In this document: positions 1 to 5,999 of the stretch, in pieces
How positions within the stretch are numbered: position 1 is the first letter of the stretch
Layout of the letters: each line of letters begins with the position of its first letter
Assembly (NCBI GenBank): GCA_002725175.2
Contig: PBQX02000044.1
Span: 1 to 10,748, forward strand
From: CACKLF01 sp002725175
Lineage (GTDB): Bacteria > Pseudomonadota > Alphaproteobacteria > Rhodobacterales > Rhodobacteraceae
Direction of reading: 5' to 3'
Length of the DNA: 10,748 nt
The notes under the pieces: generated by a model
What the model saw: only the letters and a program-made list of their open reading frames with translations
Database searches by the model: none
Told to the model about the DNA's origin: nothing
Made by a program: the position numbers and the translations under genes

Positions 1-81
1 AAGGTCAGGCGGCTTCGCCGCAGCACGCCAGTTGTATTTTATAAGAGACAAATAGAAAGGTCAGGCGGCTTCGCCGCAGCA
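1..81. repeat. Two direct copies of a 25-bp GC-rich hairpin repeat
   Basis: An identical 25-bp unit occurs at 1-25 and 57-81, a period of 56 bases. Each copy holds a perfect 5-bp stem, GCGGC and GCCGC, around a 3-base loop (9-21 and 65-77). Read on the minus strand the core is GCGAAGC, a sequence known to form an exceptionally stable DNA mini-hairpin. The first copy begins at the first base of the window, so the array may continue leftward. The second copy ends 6 bases beyond the stop codon of the minus-strand ubiquitin-like gene, so it would lie in that transcript's 3' region. Its GC content contrasts sharply with the AT-rich surroundings. Confidence 0.85.
57..81 (-). terminator. Possible 3'-end hairpin of the ubiquitin-eL41 transcript
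   Basis: Seen: on the minus strand, a GCGGC-GAA-GCCGC hairpin follows the TAA stop at 88-90 after 6 bases. Known: in mimivirus-type giant viruses, mRNA 3' ends are often set by hairpins just after the stop codon. Inference: this hairpin may play that role, although such hairpins are usually AT-rich and this one is GC-rich and tandemly repeated. Confidence 0.35.
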
Positions 82-87
82 ATGCAT

Positions 88-417
88 TTATCTACTCCGA
101 AGTCTATTTTTTCTACGAGCTCTTTTCAGTCTTCTCATTCTTTTTAACTTCGTTTTCCAACGTAATCTGGAAGTTGCTTTTTTATAACGACAACTTCCAC
201 CTTTTATTCGTAAATTCAAGTATATATTACATTCATTTTCTAATCCATTGTCTTCAAGAGTACCTTTATTAAGAATTCTATTATTGCATACCAAATATTG
301 TGAATCAATTGGAATATACGTATTATCCTCTATTACATGTTTCAATTGAGGAATTGTAAGAGCTTCATCAACATCATATACTTCGCTTTTACCAGAAAAT
401 TTTATAAACAACTGCAT
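88..417 (-). CDS. Ubiquitin-like domain fused to ribosomal protein eL41-like tail
   Basis: This 109-residue protein has two parts. Residues 1-74 form a ubiquitin-like beta-grasp domain: it starts MQLFIK, where ubiquitin starts MQIFVK, keeps the LVCNNR/GTLEDNGL pattern, and ends LRIKGG, where ubiquitin ends LRLRGG. At 74 residues to the di-glycine it is two shorter than ubiquitin and equal to FUBI. Residues 75-84 are a short linker. Residues 85-109 align without gaps to the 25-residue ribosomal protein eL41 as I remember it, with about 16 identities, including the run KRMRRLKR. Cellular ubiquitin is known fused to eL40 and eS31, and FUBI to eS30; fusion to eL41 is not a standard arrangement. 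Cleavage after Gly74 would free a 35-residue basic peptide. The ATG at 415-417 gives a natural ubiquitin start. The gene is divergent from RNase HII across 42 bases. Confidence 0.8.
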   Translation of the reverse strand: MQLFIKFSGKSEVYDVDEALTIPQLKHVIEDNTYIPIDSQYLVCNNRILNKGTLEDNGLENECNIYLNLRIKGGSCRYKKATSRLRWKTKLKRMRRLKRARRKNRLRSR

Positions 418-459
418 TAGTATTCTTTTGTATATTAGACTTAAACAAAATTTTATGTT
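418..459. promoter_or_regulatory. Short divergent intergenic region, presumed bidirectional promoter
   Basis: Only 42 AT-rich bases separate the start codons of the ubiquitin-eL41 gene (minus) and RNase HII (plus), so the upstream signals of both genes must lie here or inside the opposite coding sequence. I see no clear match to the mimivirus early motif AAAATTGA. Confidence 0.35.
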
Positions 460-1077
460 ATGAATATAATGACTATCGTTTATATGGATGAATGTGCTAG
501 AGGGGTTTTTTTTGGTTCTGTATACGCAGGAGCAGTGATATGGCCTGAAAATGTTCCAATAGAACCACCTGTCTCAATAAAAAGTTGGGATTCTAAACGT
601 ATTTCTGCAAAAAAGCGAGAAGTATTATTCGAATATATTACAGAGAATTGTGCAGATTGGGCTATTGGTATAGCCGACTCCAACGAAATTGATAAACATA
701 ACATTTTAAATGCAACAATGACTGCATTTCATAGGGCTTTGGACAAATTAAATTGTACATTTGACGAAATTTATGTTGATGGAAGTTATTTTCAACCATA
801 TCTAGGAAAAGATGATTTTATTCCACATACATGCATTGTAAAAGGAGATGCTATACATGATGAAATAGGTATGGCATCTATTATTGCTAAAGTATCACAT
901 GACAAGTATATTACAGATTTGTGTCAAGAACATCCCGAATTAGATGAAAAATATAATTTGACAAAAAATATGGGTTATGGTACAAAAAAACACATTGATG
1001 GAATACTTAAGCATGGATTTACAGAACATCATAGGAAGAGTTTTAAAATAAAACAAATACCTTCAACGTATTATTAA
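460..1077 (+). CDS. rnhB: Ribonuclease HII
   Basis: RNase HII cleaves the RNA strand of RNA-DNA hybrids and nicks at ribonucleotides embedded in DNA, as in Okazaki-primer removal and ribonucleotide excision repair. The 205-residue length is typical of the family. The family blocks appear in order: YMDECARG (8-15), WDSKRIS (43-49), IDKHNILNAT (77-86), YVDGSYF (105-111), KGDAIHDEIGMASIIAKV (128-145) and GYGTKKHIDGILKHG (172-186) followed by HHRKSF. The four metal-binding acids are present at D10, E11, D107 and D130. The usual GRG triplet after Asp-Glu reads A13-R14-G15, a Gly-to-Ala change in a segment that helps recognise the ribonucleotide. The ATG at 460 or the in-frame ATG at 469 could be the start. 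The 3' end overlaps the convergent 206-codon gene by 4 bases. Confidence 0.95.
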   Translation: MNIMTIVYMDECARGVFFGSVYAGAVIWPENVPIEPPVSIKSWDSKRISAKKREVLFEYITENCADWAIGIADSNEIDKHNILNATMTAFHRALDKLNCTFDEIYVDGSYFQPYLGKDDFIPHTCIVKGDAIHDEIGMASIIAKVSHDKYITDLCQEHPELDEKYNLTKNMGYGTKKHIDGILKHGFTEHHRKSFKIKQIPSTYY

Positions 1078-1694
1078 TCTTTTTTATTAAAAAAGAATTT
1101 TATCTTTTTAAGTTTCGAAACTTCTTTAGATGATAATGCACCAGCATCTCTCCATAATTGCTCATCGTTTGATATCTTGTTTCTCTTTGCTCTATCTTTA
1201 ACAGTATCTTCTGAATCCCTCCTACTAAAAAACCATATCAATCTCTTTTCCTTCTTTTCACGTTTTTCATATTCAAAATCCGATTTTAACCATTTTCCAG
1301 CTCTATAATACCCCATAGACTGTTTCTTCTTTGCTCTTCTTAAAGCAGCACCCTTTAAATCACTACCATCCCAAGCTCCACCAGAACGTTGCATATACGG
1401 TACATCCTCAATAGGAACTTCACCTGACTTTATCCTTCTCGGATCAACTGGAAAAAGATGTGTTGCTTGACCTTTCTCCATTGCCTCAACAAAAGAATTA
1501 AAAGAACGTGACTTATATGTTTTTCTATCAGTTTTCTTTGAAGCCGTAGCCTCCTTTTTTTTTATTTTTTCGTATTCCTCCGGTTCAATACCATCCGGTA
1601 CATAACCTGCATATAAAGGAATTAATCTGCTCGGTGCGTCGATCGGCATGAACCATGCTGTTACTGAAGATATTATCAACAAATATTTTTTCAT
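1074..1694 (-). CDS. Unknown lysine-rich protein with signal-peptide-like N-terminus
   Basis: I cannot name this 206-residue protein. The N-terminus is MKKYLLIISSVTAWFMP, a short basic start then a hydrophobic stretch (about 4-17), resembling a signal peptide. A block around 31-48 (GYVPDGIEPEEYEKIKKKE) and a central block around 81-116 (FPVDPRRIKSGEVPIEDVPY, then MQRSGGAWDGSDLKGA) look conserved-protein-like. They vaguely recall uncharacterised proteins of algae with complex plastids, but I cannot confirm this. Residues 117-155 are rich in Lys, Arg and aromatics, and the C-terminus is basic (KLKKIKFFFNKKD). The ATG at 1692-1694 is the first Met and gives the signal-like start. The gene lies 29 bases downstream of the 122-codon gene on the same strand, and its 3' end overlaps RNase HII by 4 bases. 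Inference: it may enter the endomembrane system or plastid. Confidence 0.75.
   Translation of the reverse strand: MKKYLLIISSVTAWFMPIDAPSRLIPLYAGYVPDGIEPEEYEKIKKKEATASKKTDRKTYKSRSFNSFVEAMEKGQATHLFPVDPRRIKSGEVPIEDVPYMQRSGGAWDGSDLKGAALRRAKKKQSMGYYRAGKWLKSDFEYEKREKKEKRLIWFFSRRDSEDTVKDRAKRNKISNDEQLWRDAGALSSKEVSKLKKIKFFFNKKD
1078..1096. terminator. AT-rich hairpin at convergent gene ends
   Basis: Immediately after the RNase HII stop codon lies an 8-bp perfect inverted repeat, TCTTTTTT and AAAAAAGA, around an ATT loop. It also falls in the last codons of the convergent minus-strand gene. Position and form fit the hairpin-type 3'-end signals known from mimivirus-like genomes; this role is inferred. 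Confidence 0.45.
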
Positions 1695-1723
1695 ATGTAG
1701 AATATTCTGAAGTTAGTTTTAAG

Positions 1724-2092
1724 TTAATTATAATCAGTTTCATATAACATATCAATTGAATCGACATCCGATTCACCATCAGACTCGTCATCTAATTCAG
1801 TAATTTCCACACCAACATTGTCTTGAAATATTTCCAAAAGTTTCAGTTTAAAATCATCAAATCCAGTGTGATGCCGCATAAGTAATGGTTCATCTGGTAT
1901 TAGTGACTCTTCTATAAAATTATTACATAATTTGTTTAGATCTTCAATAACATTTATCAACAACGTATCTTCTTTATTTAACATAAAATTTTGTTCGTCA
2001 CTTAATACGTTTGCAACCTCTTCCTTCTTTAGAATAACCTCCTTCTCTACAAAATCTCCTGGTGTCTTCTTTAAAGCATCAAGGAAATTCAT
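1724..2092 (-). CDS. Unknown small acidic protein
   Basis: This 122-residue protein has no motif I recognise. The N-terminal half is of mixed charge (MNFLDALKKTPGDFVEKEV), the middle is predicted helical (DTLLINVIEDLNKLCNNFIE), and the C-terminal 30 residues are strongly acidic (DDESDGESDVDSID). It has no membrane segment or cysteine pairs. The ATG at 2090-2092 is the only sensible start and is followed upstream, after 2 bases, by an 18-bp palindrome. It is the first gene of a two-gene minus-strand run with the 206-residue protein 29 bases downstream, and is divergent from ClpP. Acidic tails of this kind can bind basic proteins or nucleoprotein, but that is only a guess. Confidence 0.7.
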   Translation of the reverse strand: MNFLDALKKTPGDFVEKEVILKKEEVANVLSDEQNFMLNKEDTLLINVIEDLNKLCNNFIEESLIPDEPLLMRHHTGFDDFKLKLLEIFQDNVGVEITELDDESDGESDVDSIDMLYETDYN

Positions 2093-2200
2093 TTTAACAT
2101 ATTAATATGTTATTCGATTTACTGTTAAGTTGTTTTTTGTATCAGGAACTCGTTAATTTTAAACGGAACGTTTTATTTTATCCAATATTGTTATACATTC
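2093..2200. promoter_or_regulatory. Divergent promoter region with an 18-bp perfect palindrome
   Basis: This 108-base gap serves two divergent genes. It contains the perfect palindrome TAACATATTAATATGTTA at 2095-2112, directly ahead of the minus-strand start codon, and a small AAACG-GAA-CGTTT hairpin near 2161-2174. The palindrome could be a binding site for a dimeric regulator or a 5' leader hairpin; no such factor can be named from the sequence. Confidence 0.4.
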
Positions 2201-2905
2201 ATGAAAGCAATTATAAAGATTGCTTTTTTTTGTGTAGCAGTATTTAAACCAGTTCATGGATTAAATATTGGTTATTCAAATATTCTTGCTGGTCAAAAAG
2301 GAAATCCTAATAAAAGGATGAAAACACCAGATAAAAGTGGTTCTGCTGAAAATGAAAACACATTTAAATTACCAGCTTTTGAAGATACCATGCAAATTAA
2401 ATTCTACGGACCTGTATCCGAACAATCATGCTTGGAATTATCGCAAGTAATCGGTTATATGGATACAAAAGCAAGACAATTAAAAGTTCTCCATGAAGAT
2501 TATAATCCAAAGATTCATTTACACATACAATCTAGTGGCGGCTCACTTATGCCGGCATTTTATATTTGTGATCTCATAAAAAATACAAAAACTCCAATTT
2601 ATACTTATGTTGACGGTTATTGTGCATCTGCAGCAAGCTTAATTTCTGTATGTGGTGATAAAAGATTTATGACTAAACACTCGTCTATATTAATTCATCA
2701 GCTATCTAGCGCAGCCGCCGGAAAATACAATGAATTGAAAAACGAAGTCGATAATTTGTCTGTATTTATGAATGCAGTTAGAGAAATATATATGGAAAAT
2801 ACAAATATTGATAGAGAAACTTTAGACAGTCTACTTTCTACCGATTTGTGGTTAGATTCTGAAACATGCTTGGCATATGGACTAGCGGATGAATTACTCC
2901 AATAA
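2201..2905 (+). CDS. clpP: ClpP-like serine protease with N-terminal targeting extension
   Basis: This 234-residue protein has the ClpP fold signature over about residues 62-234. ClpP forms the proteolytic chamber that works with AAA+ unfoldases. The catalytic triad is intact: S143 in GYCASAAS, H166 in LIHQL, and D215 in TDLWLDSETCLAYGLAD, which lines up with the family block DNFxSAxEAxEYGLxD. The HLHIQSSGGS strand (106-115) is the usual substrate-binding segment. The first 60 residues are extra relative to bacterial ClpP: a hydrophobic stretch (MKAIIKIAFFCVAVF) ending VHG, then a Lys/Asn/Ser-rich, acid-poor segment (21-48). This resembles a signal peptide followed by a transit peptide, the arrangement used to reach complex plastids. 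No unfoldase partner lies in the window. The ATG at 2201 is required for the signal-like segment. The helicase follows after 65 bases on the same strand. Confidence 0.9.
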   Translation: MKAIIKIAFFCVAVFKPVHGLNIGYSNILAGQKGNPNKRMKTPDKSGSAENENTFKLPAFEDTMQIKFYGPVSEQSCLELSQVIGYMDTKARQLKVLHEDYNPKIHLHIQSSGGSLMPAFYICDLIKNTKTPIYTYVDGYCASAASLISVCGDKRFMTKHSSILIHQLSSAAAGKYNELKNEVDNLSVFMNAVREIYMENTNIDRETLDSLLSTDLWLDSETCLAYGLADELLQ

Positions 2906-2970
2906 ATTATATATATATGAAAAAAATGATTGCTATTAAATGTATATTGATTAACATAGACTAATACAAA

Positions 2971-4791
2971 ATGGCATATTTGAATTCTAATTCTGAGAAA
3001 ATTGACCAACCATCATGTATTACAAAAAATTTATTCGAACATCAAAAGAAAGCAATTTATGCAATGACAAAATTAGAAAGAACAAATAAATTGAAAATAG
3101 ATGTATCGAGATTATCAGATCCATTTTCAAATCGCTCACGCTATTATACACCAGATGCAGCAAATTCATCATTTTGGCCTCCTGAAACACCCGTTACAAT
3201 ATTAATGAATAGTAATATGGGTATTTATTCCGATAAAGTTGGAGCTGGTAAAACTCTTGCAATGATTTCATTGATAGCACATAATAATGATTTAAAAAAG
3301 AAAGAATATTCTTTCATATCGTCAACAGAATCTGGATATTATTATTCACCATTCGGAATTAGTGCAAGTGTTATATTACACGACCAATACAAATTTATTG
3401 ACTCAAATCTAATTTTAGTTCCACATAGTCTTATTAATCAATGGAAAAAACATCTTGAATTGTACAAGGACCTAGATTTTATTGTAATTAATAAGAAAGC
3501 ACATATGGATTTGATTGTTAAAAATAATACATATTGTTTACCAAATGCGAAAGTTATTCTATTATCTGTCAATATGTTTAAAAAATATAATTGTTTTGAA
3601 AACAAAATTGTATTTAACAGAGTAATTATAGATGAACCACAAAGTATTGCTCTTTCTAAACAACTTCCTAATGCCAAGTTTCTTTGGTTGATTTGTGCAA
3701 CTCCACGCGATATATTGTATCCATACCGTACTTACTTAAAGGAATTTATCAGAACATTACCGTATAGAAATACTAATTTAGTACAACAGCTAATTATTAA
3801 AAATGAAGATGCATTTGTCGATTTATCACTAAAATTACCACCATATATCGAAACATCTTATAAATGTAAATCTCCTCATTTATATAGACATATTCGCGAA
3901 AATCTAACAAAAGAAGCACTTACAGCATTACGTGCAAATGACATTTCGGGTGCTATTGCAACACTAAGTTGCAATGCTGATTCAAATGCCAATATTCTGG
4001 ATGCATTGGTTCAAAATTTGAAAGATAGTGCTCATAATGAAGAATTGGAAATTAACAGATTACAACAGCTTAGAAATATTAGTGATAATGAAAGAGAAAC
4101 CAGAATAAATGTTCATAAAACCAAGCTTAGTTCTCTTAACACCAGGATTAATTCAATTATTGAAAGAGTTGGTAACACTAAAAGTATGTGTCCAATTTGT
4201 TTAGATGAGGTATCTGTTCCGGTTGCTATTACAGGATGTTGTCAGAATTCATATTGTTTTGAATGCATTTTAATGTCTATACATATGTCTAGAGAAAAAC
4301 GGTGTCCGATGTGTAAAACCATTAATTGTGATAAAACACTTCATGTAAGTGTAGATGATACAGATTATAAGAAAAATAAAGAAACAGAAAATGAAGAGGA
4401 AAATAAACTTAAATCCAAAGGTCAAACACTAATGGATATATTATCAAATATGGACGCCGATTCAAGATTCCTTGTATTCTCTGAATATAGTGCTACATTT
4501 CAAGAGATTTCATACAAATTAAACACAAAAAATATTAAATATTCACAGCTTATTGGAACATTGAACAAACAAGAAAAAATTTTAAAACAGTTTAGAGATG
4601 GAGACATTCAGGTACTTTTGTTAAATACATCCAACTTTGGTGCAGGTCTTGATTTACATATGACAACGGATCTTGTTATTTATCATAAGTTTAGAAACAA
4701 TGATATGAGAAAACAAGTCATCGGAAGAGCACAGCGTCTTGGTAGAACTAAACCACTAAACGTCATGTATCTAAAATACGATGATGAATAA
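2971..4791 (+). CDS. SNF2-type DEAD/H helicase with internal RING finger
   Basis: This 606-residue superfamily 2 ATPase resembles RAD5-type proteins, which remodel nucleoprotein and can act as ubiquitin ligases. Motifs in order: FEHQKKAI Q-like motif (22-29); Walker A DKVGAGKT (88-95); ILVPHSLINQW (148-158); motif II IIDEPQSI (219-226), with DEPQ in place of DEAH; motif III ICATPRD (241-247); a RING finger CPICLDE...CCQNSYCFEC...CPMC (407-448); motif IV FLVFSEY (500-506); motif V LLNTSNFGAGLDL (550-562); and motif VI QVIGRAQRLGR (582-592). The RING sits between the two ATPase lobes, preceded by a long helical insert (about 300-400). The usual histidine ligand of the RING appears replaced by Asn426. 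The N-terminal Met is needed to include the Q-like motif. It follows ClpP on the same strand and is tail to tail with the next gene across 2 bases. Confidence 0.93.
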   Translation: MAYLNSNSEKIDQPSCITKNLFEHQKKAIYAMTKLERTNKLKIDVSRLSDPFSNRSRYYTPDAANSSFWPPETPVTILMNSNMGIYSDKVGAGKTLAMISLIAHNNDLKKKEYSFISSTESGYYYSPFGISASVILHDQYKFIDSNLILVPHSLINQWKKHLELYKDLDFIVINKKAHMDLIVKNNTYCLPNAKVILLSVNMFKKYNCFENKIVFNRVIIDEPQSIALSKQLPNAKFLWLICATPRDILYPYRTYLKEFIRTLPYRNTNLVQQLIIKNEDAFVDLSLKLPPYIETSYKCKSPHLYRHIRENLTKEALTALRANDISGAIATLSCNADSNANILDALVQNLKDSAHNEELEINRLQQLRNISDNERETRINVHKTKLSSLNTRINSIIERVGNTKSMCPICLDEVSVPVAITGCCQNSYCFECILMSIHMSREKRCPMCKTINCDKTLHVSVDDTDYKKNKETENEEENKLKSKGQTLMDILSNMDADSRFLVFSEYSATFQEISYKLNTKNIKYSQLIGTLNKQEKILKQFRDGDIQVLLLNTSNFGAGLDLHMTTDLVIYHKFRNNDMRKQVIGRAQRLGRTKPLNVMYLKYDDE

Positions 4792-4793
4792 AA

Positions 4794-5738
4794 TCATATG
4801 AAGTAAACAAACGATGTGATTACTCCAATTACATCATCATTTAATTGTGATAAACTCCCTTTATTATAAGTGAGTGCCTCTAAGAAATTCTTTTTTGATG
4901 CCCAACTCATGCATAAATTCGATGTATCTTTTACTTTTAGTCTGTTGCGATGTTCAATTAACACCGGACCTATATAGTAAATTATTCCAATTATTTCTTT
5001 TTCCCAATCTCTTTCTTTTAAAACTTTTATTATAGTATTTGGTTTTAGTCCATATTTATAGCACATTTCAAGAATCTTTAAGAAGAATGTTCTACAATGA
5101 TATTTGTGTTTGAATATCAAATTTTTTATGAAGTTTTCATCATTTGCATCACAACCTTTTTTCAGGAAAAATCTTAACAATCGTATAGTAGTTTTTTCCT
5201 TATTAATAAATCTTTCTCTTAATGTTCCATGATTATTAAAATATGTATAATGTGATACAGGATCATCATCAGAACCCGAATATGTTATAGGGTTGTTATT
5301 GGCCTCCGCGTCCCATTCATTATTTTCATACCATCCCTCACGTAATACATCATCAAAATAGGCCCAATCTCCGGAGTTTATCTTTCTAAAGTAATTTAGA
5401 GGTCTAAATTTAAAACCAGCTCTCCGGTTTTCTCTTCCTCTGAACTCAAATAATTGCGGTAACGAATATTTCAGTAAGTGTTTTGGATTTTGATTATCCT
5501 TTCTAATAATTGCTTTTACGGCATTAATGTCTAAAGCTGCAATTCTTCCATGTAATTTGAGTGTTCGATTATATCTTTTCCAAGCATATGTTGCCCATTC
5601 CTTAAACAATATTCTTCTATTTCTTCTATTTTTGTTTTGAATAAAGCGTTCTACTTTTTGAATCTGCTTTTCTTGACGACGGCGTCGTCTAAGGTTTTTA
5701 CTTAAATTTGTTTTGTGTTTTTGTGCAATTCTTTTCAT
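4794..5738 (-). CDS. Basic protein with weak ankyrin-like and F-box-like segments
   Basis: Starting from the first ATG (5736-5738) the protein has 314 residues; the frame is open for six more codons upstream but only to a GTG, which is an unlikely start in a eukaryotic virus. The N-terminus is strongly basic, with a run RRRRR and further Arg/Lys clusters in the first 45 residues, suggesting nucleic-acid binding or a nuclear signal. A stretch LLRFFLKKGCDANDENF, in the second half, resembles the LLLxxGADxN part of an ankyrin repeat, and other helical pairs follow. The C-terminus reads LSQLNDDVIGVITSFV, similar to F-box-type openings (LPDDVIxxIxSFL), though F-boxes are usually N-terminal except in poxvirus ankyrin proteins. 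These resemblances are weak. It could be a very diverged ankyrin/F-box host-range-type protein or something unrelated. Confidence 0.7.
   Translation of the reverse strand: MKRIAQKHKTNLSKNLRRRRRQEKQIQKVERFIQNKNRRNRRILFKEWATYAWKRYNRTLKLHGRIAALDINAVKAIIRKDNQNPKHLLKYSLPQLFEFRGRENRRAGFKFRPLNYFRKINSGDWAYFDDVLREGWYENNEWDAEANNNPITYSGSDDDPVSHYTYFNNHGTLRERFINKEKTTIRLLRFFLKKGCDANDENFIKNLIFKHKYHCRTFFLKILEMCYKYGLKPNTIIKVLKERDWEKEIIGIIYYIGPVLIEHRNRLKVKDTSNLCMSWASKKNFLEALTYNKGSLSQLNDDVIGVITSFVYFI
4813..4835. terminator. Hairpin 21 bases past the helicase stop codon
   Basis: GATGTGATT (4813-4821) pairs with AATTACATC (4827-4835) over 9 bp with one G-T wobble and a 5-base loop. It lies just past the helicase stop codon and inside the 3' end of the convergent gene. 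As at the RNase HII end, this fits a hairpin-type transcript end signal (inference). Confidence 0.35.
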
Positions 5739-5781
5739 TTTTATAATTATTTGCACTTCATTTGCTTACCAAGTATATACA

Positions 5782-5797
5782 TTCATTTTTTTGGATT
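5782..5797 (+). repeat. Third isolated copy of TTCATTTTTTTGGATT
   Basis: This 16-base string is identical to part of the right end of both copies of the larger intergenic element (5970-5985 and 6904-6919), in the same orientation. It lies 16 bases left of the first large copy and has no gene directly after it. It may be the end of an earlier truncated copy or a stand-alone transcription signal. Confidence 0.6.
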
Positions 5798-5812
5798 CCA
5801 CGCCGTTGACCG

Positions 5813-5999
5813 CATAAAAAAAGGACGTTAACGCAATACACCATAATTTCTAAATAATTATGTGTAATTTAAAATGGCGTTAACGGTGTTTACAAACAAG
5901 TTATTGTCTAAAGTAAACACTTTAGGGAGCATGCCCGAATTTCCTTTATTAGTATTAACAACACATGATTTCATTTTTTTGGATTTGTTAAAATTTTAA
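5813..5999 (+). repeat. Intergenic element, copy 1 (about 187 bp)
   Basis: This non-coding stretch shares, in the same order, four blocks with 6733-6933: CATAAAAAAAGGACGTT at its left end; a 37-base block (5887-5923) with one mismatch; GCATGCCCG and TATTAACAACA patches; and an identical 30-base right end (5970-5999). Between the blocks the sequence differs, but both copies fill the gap with inverted repeats. Here CGTTAACG occurs on both sides of a TACACCATAATT / AATTATGTGTA stem. The 37-base block contains GTGTTTAC and GTAAACAC as arms of a further hairpin (5886-5920). The right end abuts a gene remnant that has lost its start. I see no ORF in the element. Confidence 0.8.

Noticed and set aside
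1..81. CRISPR-like direct repeat pair
   Set aside because: Only two units are visible, the spacer is a single 31-base segment, there are no cas genes, and the context is eukaryotic-viral.
88..417. Ub-like fusion tail as eS30 (FUBI-eS30 arrangement)
   Set aside because: The 74-residue domain length fits FUBI, but the tail lacks the Gly-rich opening and the NRRFVNV-type segment of eS30, while it aligns without gaps with eL41.
480..704. Minus-strand 74-codon ORF
   Set aside because: Lies fully inside the well-supported RNase HII gene; no motifs.
1585..1791. Minus-strand 68-codon ORF
   Set aside because: Straddles the ends of two better genes in another frame; composition is a by-product of them.
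2998..3005. AAAATTGA, the mimivirus early promoter motif
   Set aside because: It lies inside the helicase coding sequence; starting at the next Met would remove the conserved HQ motif, so it is probably chance.
2698..3009. Minus-strand 103-codon ORF
   Set aside because: Antisense to the ClpP catalytic region and the helicase start; no recognisable features.
3438..3677. Minus-strand 79-codon ORF
   Set aside because: Antisense inside the helicase ATPase domain.
5739..5756. Six-codon upstream extension of the basic ankyrin-like protein
   Set aside because: The extension would begin with GTG, not expected as a start in a eukaryotic virus; the first ATG at 5736-5738 is used instead.
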